From Rhipicephalus microplus (lineage: Eukaryota > Arthropoda > Arachnida > Ixodida > Ixodidae), in the NCBI RefSeq assembly GCF_043290135.1, contig NC_134705.1, positions 95,807,239-95,871,238 of the forward strand: a stretch of 64,000 bases of DNA, given 5' to 3'. Within the stretch, counting starts at the first letter, position 1; each line of letters starts with the position of its first letter. Position numbers and translations under genes: made by a program. The notes under the pieces are model-generated. The model was not told the origin of the DNA. It saw only the letters and a program-made list of their open reading frames with translations, and ran no database searches. Below, one piece after another: positions 25,001 to 36,900 of this stretch.

Positions 25001-27922
25001 CTGCACACTCGATGGCTCCAACGGCACCGACGGAAAAAGCTCGGCAAACTTGCCATCATCAATGGTCGACACACTAGCGCCAGTGTCCAACTCCATATCG
25101 AGCATTATGCCATTAACTTCAACAGCTATGCGCATTGGCTCCGAACAAGCTCTGTGAAGCATCCACAAGTCGAAAACTTTGGGCTCTTCAGCAGAGACAA
25201 GCAGGTCGCCCAGGTTGTTCACGCGACTAGACTGGCTCCGGTCGAAATTTCTACTTTCTGGCTGAACTCTGCAAACCCTTGCAAGGTGCCCTTTTTGGCG
25301 GCACTTGTGACAAATCGTGCTGCCGTGCTTACACTGACGCGTAGAATGACCTCTCCCGCAACGAAAGCAACAGCTATCATTTTCCCCCGAGGTGACAACG
25401 TTCGCTTGCTCCGGAGCTTCGCGAGATAGTAGCTGTGCTTGCTGACAGCTCAATGTGCGTGAATCTTTACGCGCAGCCTCCAAAGCTACGACGGTGTCCT
25501 TTGCAGTTTCGAAGGTTAAACACGCCGTTTCCAGCAGCCGTGTTTGCATGGTTACGTCATTGATTCCGCTGACTATCTGGTCGCGAAACATGCGCTCTCG
25601 AAATGTTGCGAAATTATAATCTTCGGCTAATTTCTTCAACGAGGCAATGTAGTCACTTACGGTCTCCCCCTCTTTTCGATGTCTTGAGAAAAACTTGAAA
25701 CTTGCCACTACTTCTGATACGCGAGGGGCGTAGTGCTTGCCAAGTGTAGTAAAAATTTCGGTCAGCCCTGCTTGGGCGGGCCTGCTTGGTGCTAGGAGGC
25801 CTCGTAGCAGAGAACAAGTCTCTGGACCGCAGCATGTCAAAAATACGGCTGCGTGCTTGTCGCTCGGGATGTCGTTCGCGATGAAGTACAGCTCGGCCCG
25901 CTCACGGTATTCCGCCCACTCCGATGTACTCGGGTCGAACGGATCCAGCTTCCCGACGACAGGCATGACGATGTGTGATTGTGCTGTGCCCGTCCGGTTC
26001 GTCAGTCGACCTCGTCGCCACTTGTGATAACCGGATAGTCCTGGGCCATGCCGGTCGCTGGACCGAATCACACACACGTACGTTGGCGGGTTTCACACTG
26101 ACTGGCTGGTCATGTGCGCCGTATTTATTTCCTTGCAACATCGACGCCCCCGGCCGCCGGAACGGCAAACTAATCTTATCACAATATTCTTTGTATATTA
26201 TATGGTGTTTCCCTTGTTTACTTATCTTAGCTTTTCAATTGTATAATGTCTACTACTGCCACCCTGCTGAAACATTAGGTATGAAGAGCCATCAAGCTGC
26301 CCTAGACTAGCTTTTATCTATAACCCACCCATCTGTCTTGCAGAATGGGGAAATAGAATTTATCAGCTAAATGGAGCTTGCAGGATGAATGGCTTATATG
26401 CCAACACAATTTATACACTTTTCAGTGAGCCTGAAAACACGGCAACAGACCACTTATGGCAGTGCTAAGGCATAGTTGTTGAATTTCTACACATCAAGAT
26501 TTGATAAGCTTACCCACTTTTTTTTTCTAAGGAATAACTTTTTTTCCAAAGAATTTCCCAGCCATTCAGTCTCATGCTAGCCCCAATCGAATTCCCACAA
26601 CAGCAAATTTTCTTTCTTTTCATATTTACAGATTTCAAGTGTAATGCTTGAAGTAATGAAAAGTCTATGCGAGGCAGCAAAAACTGCACAGAGATGCCCA
26701 AACTCTTGTTATGGCACAAAACGCGTCAGCTGCAAAGCAGCGATAACGTAAAACATTCTAAGTGGAAATGGCAAGACTCACCGAGGTAGTCGTCCATTAG
26801 TGTGCCGATGGCAAACTGTAAAACATGGCAAAAAAGAGAACAGCTAAGGGGTGAATTTATCAATATCAAACAGTTTTGAACATAACACATACAATGTCAC
26901 AATATGCCGTATTTACTCCCATAATGAACCGACCTTTTTTTTCCAGAAAAGGTGACACCTATTTGAAGGGAGGGTACATTACACAAGAAAAAAAAGTCAC
27001 AGGTGTTATAACAGCGAAAATTTCAAATGATGTTTTTGCTTTTCCTGGCCCGCGAAATGCGCAACGAATCTTTTTTGTAGCCCAAAGCTCTTCTTGTTTT
27101 CTCCTGTAACGAACACGCGCGAATTGCGACGCCGAAGTGTCGTCAAGCCGCGTAGTTCCCGTGCTTAATCAACTTTATGTTTAAAACTAGCTGGGTAGCT
27201 AGTGTACCGGCCGAATGCGCCCTGCACAGCAGGTGTTCAACTAAGTTCACCACGACAAACCCGACAACAAAAACAGTGTCAAGTAGCACAAATGTTGCAG
27301 GCAAAGCGCTGTCAGCACGGTTGGGTGTGGTTGCGCTATATATGACCTCCAAGATGGCGGGCGCGTGGAGTCTTTCTATGCCGCGTGCCTGCTATCTTGG
27401 AGGCCATGTGCTTTGCTTTTTCCTTCGTTTTTGTGCCGCTGTGCTTGCTTGGCACTATTAGCAAGGAGGTTTCTCCTGCGTTCGACAGATGGTGCTCCGC
27501 CACAAAAAGCACCGACTTTAAAATTTTTACTAATGTCGTCCACGCTAGCACTGTTCGCAACTGTTGAGCATGGTTGTGAAACTAAGTTTAGACTTTGATT
27601 GCATCATTATTTTGTGATTTAATGGTTTGATTTCGTGCTATTTCGATAGTCAACGGCCCTGCCGTTGATAGTCAACGGCAGTTGATAGTCAGTGCCGTTG
27701 CCGTTTGATAGTCAATGGACCAAAATAAAATGATATATATATATATATATATATAATTAGGAATAAAGGAGCACACTTACGAAAATTTGATAGTTGTTGA
27801 CTCTTCGTTTCGGCCGTGGCACGGCCTTTGTCACGGCCGAAACGTAAACTATCAAATTTTCGCAAGTGTGCTCCTTTATTCCTAATTATATTTGCACCGT
27901 ACCCACAGAATTTCTTTTTTGA

Positions 27923-27961
<39 letters not shown>

Positions 27962-30900
27962 GGACCAAGATGGGGGTAGGTTTATTATGTGTGTGGGTTA
28001 ATTACATGAGTAAACACGATGGCATGCAAGCTGAGCTGGCTACATGGACACAGGAAAACGACGTTCACATGAGCACCGCACACATGATTTTTTGCAATGA
28101 AGGCCCTAGGTGCTGCTATGATCCCCTATCAGAGGTTACAACTATAAGTGTGACCCCTAGAAAGGCACTGCAGAGGCAAACTTCCATGAGAATCTGCGCC
28201 TTCTTTCTGTTGAAAAAGTCTGCTAGGAGACAACGCTCGCAAGGATCGTGGCAGCTACCCCAGATTTGTGACGCAGATAGGGGTTCCTTGTTTACAAGAA
28301 AATTGAAGAAGCGGTTTGCGTGCGGTGGGGAGGTGACACGACATGCACATTAAAATTGTTGATACTGTCGACTCTTGATGATTAGAACTCAGGGGGCCCA
28401 AAAATTTGTTCTAATTAAAAGATGTTGAATTAATGAAAGCTAAATGAACGAAGGGCTCACCATTCAGTGGCGCATGTGTGTTCAGCTAACACATGAGAGG
28501 GAAGCTTCAGAAGACTTGCATTTATTCACAAATCACAGGACATACATCATTAGCTGAAGTAATTGGTGATGAGCATCTGCACACATTTGCCTTGCAGCGA
28601 ATCGATTCCGCACGCAGTTTGCAAAGCATTTGAAGTTCTGTTTCAGCATTCTCCTGGCAAGAGAAGCCCAGCGCTAACACTCTCTAAAGACGACGGCAAC
28701 GACTGCGTCTCTCCGCTGTTACCCTCTGCTCCGCCGCCGGAGCATGGCCAGCACATGACCAGAAAGGAGGAGCATCTCCACATGAAGGGAGGAGCAGATC
28801 GGCATTTGAGAGAGAACCAACACTCCACGGCAGCTTTTTTTTTTAGATGCGGAAGCATCTTATACTCGCGCCTTGTAGTGCGCCGTCCGCGCCGTCCGCA
28901 CCGCTTCTCAAACATTCGACAGCTGACGCGCGCGCATGCGCCGTCGCGCCGTCGCCCACTCTTCCACCATCTGTGCATCCCTTCCTCCTCTACACACCGC
29001 GCGCGCTTCACTCCTCCACCATCTGTGCACCCTTCCTCCTCTACACACCGCGTTCGACATCTACAATTCTCCTGATTCTCCAGTGGACGCGCATGTGGCG
29101 TCGCGCTTCGAGAACATTCAACAGCTGACAGTGCATGCGCCGTCGTGCTGTATATATACTCAAGGTCGGCGCTCGCTCGCTCAGTTGCCGCTCGTCGGTT
29201 GGTTTGCACAGCGCGTCGACGTCCAAGGCCGCGGTGAAATGAATTCCAACGAATCACAAACACAATGATCGACGTCCCTTTGACCAGCGCCGCCCTTTCG
29301 CATACGTGTGTACGTGTTCACTCATTTAACACCCCCTCCTACAACCACGTTAACCAATTTAGCCATCGGCCCAAGTAAGTCGCAATTTAACACCCCATTT
29401 CACAACCACGTTAACCAATTTAGCCATCGACCCAAGTAAGTCGCACTTTAACACACCGTTAACCAATTATATGGTCCGCATCCTCCTCAGTGTTCCCCCG
29501 AGGGAAGCTGCGGGCAATTTTTTTTCTTTTTGCTCTCTTCGCGCACGGCGCTGAAAGGACAAGGGTTTCTACGTTACGTGGCAGGAACGGGAAAGGGGAA
29601 GCGTGGCACCGGCGCGTCGCAGATCCGCGAGCCAACGCTCTGCGACAGCTTTCTTTATGTTTTTCTTCTTTCCTTCTCTCTCTTCGCACGCGGTGCTGAA
29701 AGAAGGTTCTCTACGTGGCAGGGACAGAAAAGGGAGAAGCGCGACACAGGCGCGTCGCAGATCGGCATTTGGGGGAGAGCAAACATTCCGCCGCAGCCTT
29801 TTTTTCTTTTCCTCCTTCGCCCACAGCTTTGAGGTGTCGAAGGTGTCATCGCGAAATTGGGCGTGGTACTGTGAGCATTTTAGGAGCACGGCATAATCGA
29901 ATTAACCGTCGCAAGTGCTTGCGCATTTGAATTACAGGACGTTTTCACCCATTAGAATACACATAGATTTGACGGTACCACAGCGAGAGTTCAAATTAAC
30001 TGAAAGTTCGAATTAAGCGCGTTCGAATTAATGAGATTTGACTGTATTATGAGGCCTAGACAATTCTATCGGACAAATTATCACGTCTTCAGTTTTGTGT
30101 AAGTAGTCCTTTAAGAAGACATTTACACCACCGACTGACAGAAGTCTACGACTGGCACCACCGACCACAACACCGATTGTCAACCACGCGATGCTTACCC
30201 CCGAATGCAGAGATGTTACTTGGCTCGCGACTTCAACTTAACTTGAGCAAGTCGGCGCGAAGCAAGCAGCGGACTTCAAAACGCCCAAGTCAGCCTTCGC
30301 GTTTCATAGATGCTTAGGCTGTCTTGCTTGGTCAAGTCAAGAACGAGCTTCAAAGCAGAAACACGCTGCTCGCCTGCTAACGAGGGTAATAATGAAGTTG
30401 TTCGCGTAAGGCACGCATTACACCAAAAAAGACCATACGTTTCAAAATAACTATAAAAACGAAGGGCCACAAGCGTATTCTTGCCATTTTACGGCTAACG
30501 AGCGGCATGTGGTGCCTGCCACCACAGCGATGCGCAGTGTTGCTTCTGTAAAGCGTTCGTTGCCCACTGGTTTTAGTGGCCACCCAAATGCGGTGCGTTT
30601 CTCCATGGTTGCTTGTTTGGAGGAGAAACAAGCATCGCGTTGGGTTCTTTCGTCGTTTTTTTTTTCTCAATCGAACGCCATGGCATGTATTTGTGCTGAC
30701 CTGGCTCACGATGTGACGCGATTTTCACGGTATTTGCCTCTGTTCGCCTGTGTGCATGCCTGTAATGGGCTTGGTCGCAGTTATTATGAAAAAAAAAAAA
30801 CAAGTTCTGGGAACAAATGTGATTCGTATCCTTTTGTTGAGCTTGGTAAACAAGAGAAAAAGCGGGGGTCAGGACATTTCCCTCAGCAGAATTCTGTCTC

Positions 30901-33900
30901 GCGGGGTGCAGCAATGTATCGCTGCATGATGGTGACGCGGATTAAAAAACCCGTGATAGGGGCACCTCTTTTTTGTGTGTGTGTAATTTTACGTAGTGTT
31001 GTGCTACAAGCGATGCCTTTCTGAGCGAGAAACAGCGCCCCAGACGGGACGAAAGGATAGACAAGGCACACGGACACAGCACCGAGTCAAATTTTTTTTT
31101 TTTACCGAAAGAGACGGAAAGTGTCGTCGTGTTATAGAAAAACAGAAATAGCCTTTGCGGTTACGGAACACTTCGGCGTTGTAGACACCCGGGCTATTAA
31201 TACGCACGTGTGTGTAGTCGACACAACCTGTCACGCAAGGGAACTCAGCCACTTCATAACAGTCCGCCGGCTGCGGAAAGCGCACCAGCATCGCGTACAG
31301 GTGCTTTGCGATGAGTAGCGTAACTTTTCCGACAGCACGGCACACTGTCGACTACGGAATGCGGACGAAATTTCCGGTGACTGGCTGCAATGTGCCAGCG
31401 CTGTAAAACCCGAGAGCCATCAGTAGCTGTAACACTGGATGCACGGGCTGTCTTCGGTTGTCCCCACTTTCACGGAGCGGCAACATAACGAGCAGCTGCC
31501 CCACGGCGTTCTTCATGAATCTGTACCTAGCGTGGAATTCTTGCTCGTCGTACAACTCCATCGGATTTCCTTGGTCACGTAAAGCGGTTCCAAGAATCTT
31601 CGGCAGGCAGTGCGCCTCAAAAAATGCTACGCTTATGGCGAGGCAAGCAAACTCAAAAGCGGCCACCTTTCACGCGACGTCCATTCGAGAGGTGGCCATG
31701 TTGGAATAACACGTCAAGTCGCTTTCAAGCAAGCCCCGCAGCTGACTTGAAACTTGTCCTGACTTCGACCGAGCCAAGTTGCCTTCAAGTCATCCGCAAG
31801 TTCGAGAACGATTTATGGCGACCGGCAAGACGGTCTTGAGTCAAGAACGAGTCAAGTAACATCTCTGCATTCGGGGGTTAAAGTTTTTCGTTGTCATCGG
31901 CAGTGCCTCGCCCGGTTCGTTCCTTGTCAGTCTTTTGCAAACCAGTATGCGGTAGCCGCGACCCACTTCCCGACTGGTGCGTCCCACTATACATTGCGAC
32001 AGCCGACAGGCTTGCGGTTTTGGGCACGTCTGATGTACAATAGCTTCAGCTTTTGGATTTGGCATACGTCCAACGCTTCTTTAGACTTTCGGTTTCGCGT
32101 ACGTTTGATGTACCTTTATACACAGTGTATTGTTCGTCTTTTCGTTGTTACATGTGGGAAGTAAATAGGTGTAGGTGAAGAGTGTGATTGAAAGAACATT
32201 GCTAGGAAAATGAAATGTGTTGTAAGCTGCTAGATCTCAGACAATGGTGAACACTTAATTAAGCATATTTTAGTAACCAGAAAACCAGTGTGTTGCTTTG
32301 CAGCGGTGCTTTACATAAGGAAGTTTTAGTCACAGAATGCCAAAGTGTCTTTACATATCTGAAACCTCATGCTCCGCATGCATTCTTTCGTAAACAGCAA
32401 ACTCTTTCACAAGAGATAAGAGACACTGATGTAAAAGACAAATGGGTATAAGAGACATCAGCATTGAAACAAGGATTGGTCAGAAAGTGAGAACACTATA
32501 CCCTGCTTATGTGACACATTTCATGTAATAGACAAGAAATGATCCCCAGAGCATGCCTCTCAGGAAGGGGTTCAATAGTACCTATAAATTATGCCACCAA
32601 TTTGCATACTCAAATGCTTTCCATCACCGAACTCTGGGTGCACAAAACTTGAAGTCATATTAACTGACTGTATGATACATGCTGCTTTAAATAATCAAGT
32701 AGTGGCAAGTGGCCAACAACTGTATTAAAAAAAAGTGAAAGCATGTCAAAATTTGCAAAACCACTGCTGCGAACATGACAGCCGACGAACAATCCCTAAA
32801 ACATTGGGCACCTAGCAATAACACAGTTATCGAAAAGAAAAAATATCGCAAGCATCCTTAACCGTTGCACACTTTCCTTCAAGAAATATGAGAGTAACGA
32901 TATTTTTCGCTTGGCTTTCAAAAGCCCCTGATTTCTTCAGACAAACTTTCAATGACACCTCTAAATATGGAAGAAAATGACCTCGTGCAAATGGCAACCT
33001 ATGAAGCATTAAATATGGGTTACGGCAGCTAACTTTCCGGGAGCCTTCGCAGTGTGGGAATCTCATTGGCAATAGTATGTTTCAATGCTTGAGGAGACCG
33101 TTTTGAAGAATCTGAACAATATACTATGCCAATCGAATCAATAAATTTTCTTTACCAGACTCACTCTTGCTACAGAAATAACCAGTAAGTGCAAGTGTGA
33201 CTGTATGCAGACACTGCACTGACAGTCACTTCATATTCTGATATGCACTGAGAACGTGCACAGTGGCGTAAAAGGTTTGAGTAAAGAAACATAGGTCCAC
33301 CAAATGTCCCGTAAGTTCATGTGAAAAGTACAGTTACACTGAGTTCAGCAAGCTAATTGATTGATTAATTTGTGGGGTTTAACGTCCCAAAACCACCATA
33401 TGATTATGAGAGACGCCGTAATGGAGGGCTCCGGAAATATTGACCACCTGGGGTTCTTTAACGTGCGCCCAAATCTGAGCACACGGGCCTACAACATTTC
33501 CGCCTCCATCGGAAATGCAGCCGCCGCAGCCGGGAATCGAACCCGCGACCTGCGGGTCAGCAGCCAAGTACCTTAGCCACTAGACCACCGGGCGGGGCAA
33601 GAGTTCAGCAAGCTAGAATGGCCGTTTATGCAGAGAAGTCAACCCGGCCAGGTTTGTACTTTCCGATGCTTGAACTTCCAATGGCAAGGTAGGTGAAAAC
33701 CAGCAGAAAGGTTGCGTCAAACAAAGCAATGAGCCCTCGGAAAATTCCTGTGCTTAATCTATGCCAAGGTGAGTGGCATGATGAAAACTTGTGCGACAGT
33801 CAAATGTGGTATTCAAAATGTCCAATTTCAAGTAGAGCAACACTAAGTAAGACAAGACGTTTGTCAACCAATTCTCTATTTTGGTGGTTTTATATCAAAT

Positions 33901-36900
33901 GTTGAACTTGCGAATCTGAATAAAAATTACAGGAGAAACATATTCCTACTAAGCTAGCTTGTAGACAATTCTGATGCTTTCCTTGAGCTTCATGTTAATT
34001 CAATGATCAGTGTAAGCTATCAGAAGTGCCTTATAATAAGGGGAGTATTAGAGTCGAATGCCGCTACAACGAACGCCACTTCAAACGACATTCTCCCTAC
34101 AATGAAAAATCCACGGTTCCCCGTCAGCAGTCTGTAGGAGTCAATGCACAAATATTGTCGCCACACTTTTTCGGCAGCCGTCCCGCTTTAACGAAATTTC
34201 CCAATGCGATTTCAGGCTCAGATATTTGTTGCTGTACAGAAAACCCATTTTGATGCATTTTCAGAGCCTGAAAATAGGTTGACGAAGTCTAAACACACGT
34301 TGGCACCACCAGAAAGCACCTCTATTCAGCTAGCATGGGCGCCGTTATTGCTCAGTAGCGATGGCAATGAGACTGCCCTGCAATTGCACTGAGAAAATTA
34401 GGGCAGTCTCGTTGCCCTCGCTATCGAGCAATGGCGGCACCCATGCTTGCTGAACAGTGGTGGTTTCTCATGGTGCCAACACAAGTTTTAGACTTCGTCG
34501 ACGTATTTTCTGGTTCTGAAAATGCATTGAAGTGTTAAAGATTGGGTTTACTCTATAGCCGCAGACGATCCGAAGCTGAAGCACAGTTGCTAAGTTCATG
34601 GTTTCCTTCGCGCAGCTGCTGGATGCATCTGCAGAACAATGCCTTTTCCGATTCCAAAGCTTATCATTTTGTTCATGCTTAGCCAGTGTGGTAACTAATC
34701 AGGGCGGCTGTTTCTCTGCATTACCAACAAAATCAGCTAGCCGTGAGTGATGGATAAGAATGGCATAAAATAAGGGAAAATTCACCACTCCGCGATACCC
34801 TGCTGCCATCTCGGAGTTTTGAGGGTGGACCGCTGCTGGTGCTAACGTGTCGATGAAACCGTTTGGTTCGTTCATGAAAGCAGTTGTAGTCATTGTTTCA
34901 GCGTGCTTTTCACCATGACCTCACTATGCATGGGTGAGAATCGCGTCATGATGCGGCTGGGATAAAATAAAAAGCAGCGGACACTTCTTGAATTTTGAGA
35001 ATAAACTTTTCTTTGTTTTGTGAGTTCAGATCGGCTATATTTTTTTCGATTTCACTACAACGAAATTTTCGCTTCAACTAAATTTTCTCCGTGCCCCTTC
35101 AGTTTCGTTGTAGCGGGGTTCGACTGTAATGGCATTATACTGAGTTGTACTTCTTTGAGTGTGTCGGGACTGTTCTTAATACGTTGATTTATGTTCTGGT
35201 GAATGGCCATCAGATTATATCAGAGAACTATGAGTGAAGGCAAGAGCCGTATTCAAAATCACAATCCAAACAATTAACACCAGTGGCAATCGTAGTGTGC
35301 ATAATGTTTCATTGGCTCCTCGATCATGAATACATAATAGCATGGGTTATGAATTTTCGATGCTGAAGCGCTACAACCACACAAAAAACAACAATCCACG
35401 CACGCGAATTCCCAGTACACTAGCTTTTTCACGGCAGCAGAATGGCTACAGGGTTTCACAAACTACTGCCAATGTGGTAGAATTGTTAATGTAAATGCCA
35501 AAGTATCATGATATCACCACCCACGCAACATACATTGGCAACTATGCAGCCAAGTTAGTCATGCCTACACAAACCGCAAATGTATTGAACAGGTAGCTCT
35601 TTCTTCCCTTCAATCAGCTATAACACTGAGCATGAGAGCTAGTCAAGGGCATTCGGAGTCAGTCATCTTCACTTGTGCAACACAGACCTTAAGTGGTCTT
35701 AAAGGGACTCGCAAACGGTTCTGACGATTTAGTACAAACACATTGGGAATGTAGTCTAAGTCTTTGGGGTCATTTACATACAGATTTGAGCTCTCTGCAT
35801 AGATGTGTAATTTATTACAATGCCTTAAAAATTTGTGAATCGCTGCAGGTCACTGCGCCTCAGCCCAACGCACTTTCAATCGCCCGTTCCCACATTTACA
35901 TGCTCTGGTAACGCAACGTCACCGAGGCTGCTAGTCTGATTGGCTGCGGGATGCGTGAAAGAAATATTGGTTGGTGGAGTGGCGGCACCTGTCGGAGCAG
36001 ATATCAAGCATTCCGTGATCTTCATCTCTATTGCCAGACGGCATGCATGCTGTTGAGCGCACTGTGTGATGGCCTGAGAGATTGCGCGCAACCTGTCGGC
36101 ATACAATCTTGAAAATCTAGAATAAAAGCCCAAATCGTCGAGCGCGCTCATGAGAGCTCCACGATCGCCAGCGATGACAGTGTCTCATGAGTTGAAGCAA
36201 GGCAGAGGTGAGAAGGAAGGTATGATATCATTGTCCGTAGCAGCCTTGGTACAGGGCGTGCCGCTAACTTTGTGGTGCGAATGGTTTGATGGTCATCATC
36301 ATCATCAGCCTGACTATGCCCACTACAGGAAAGAAGCCTCCCCATGTTCTGCCAGTCAAGTCCGTTATCTTGCTTGCGCGCTACGTGCCCTGCCCATGAC
36401 CATTTCCTCTTCTTGATCTCAACTATGATGTCCTTAACACCCATTGTTGTCCCTCAGGGTTACACCAATCACTTTCCTTTTTCTTTGCATTGCTCACTGC
36501 GTCGTCCTCAACTTCAGTTGAACCCCCTTTGTAATCCTCCAGGTTTATGCTCCATAGGTACTAAGTACCAGTAAGATGCAGCAGTTATATACCTTTCTCT
36601 TGAGGGATAGTGGCAATCTACCATTCGTGATTTGAGAATGCTTGCCAAATGCGCTCCACCCCAATCTTATTTTTCTAGTTATTTCAACCTCGTGGTACGT
36701 CTCCGCGGTTACTACCTGTCCTAAGTAAACATACTCTTTTACAACTTCAAGTGCACTGGTACCCATCTCGAGGCGATGCTTTCTTTCGAGGTTATTGTAC
36801 ACTACGTACTTTCGTTTTCTGCAGATTAACTGTAAGACCTGCCTTTCTGCTATCCTCGTCTAATTCAGTAACAGACGTGCCAACCCCACAGTTCTTAAAG

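Larger units (their letters stand above)
21799..26183 (-). mobile_element. Ty3/gypsy-type LTR retrotransposon, complete but defective
   Basis: The 161-bp LTRs (21799-21959 and 26023-26183) start TGTGATAA and end TTATCACA. They differ at only three positions. The 5-bp duplication ATATT flanks the element (21794-21798 and 26184-26188). On the minus strand a primer-binding-like TGGCGACGAGG follows the 5' LTR (within 26000-26021). A purine tract AAAGGGGGGAGGGA precedes the 3' LTR (about 21960-21974). Gag, protease, reverse transcriptase, RNase H and integrase form one continuous frame broken by mutations. It lies within the last RPB7 intron, in the same orientation as the gene. Confidence 0.93.
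28365..30044. mobile_element. Putative pogo/Tigger-like element with internal tandem repeats
   Basis: The left end after TA reads CTGTCGACTCTTGATGATTAGAAC. The complement of the right end reads CAGTCAAATCTCATTAATTCGAAC and is followed by TA. Both ends contain multiple TTCGAATTAA-like boxes. The interior (1680 bp) has tandem repeats and no transposase. The pairing of the two ends is imperfect, so the boundaries are likely but not certain. Confidence 0.5.

Noticed and set aside
28643..29263. 206-codon minus-strand and 170-codon plus-strand frames
   Set aside because: They run through tandem repeats inside a MITE-like element. The Cys/Arg-rich product is an artefact of the repeats.
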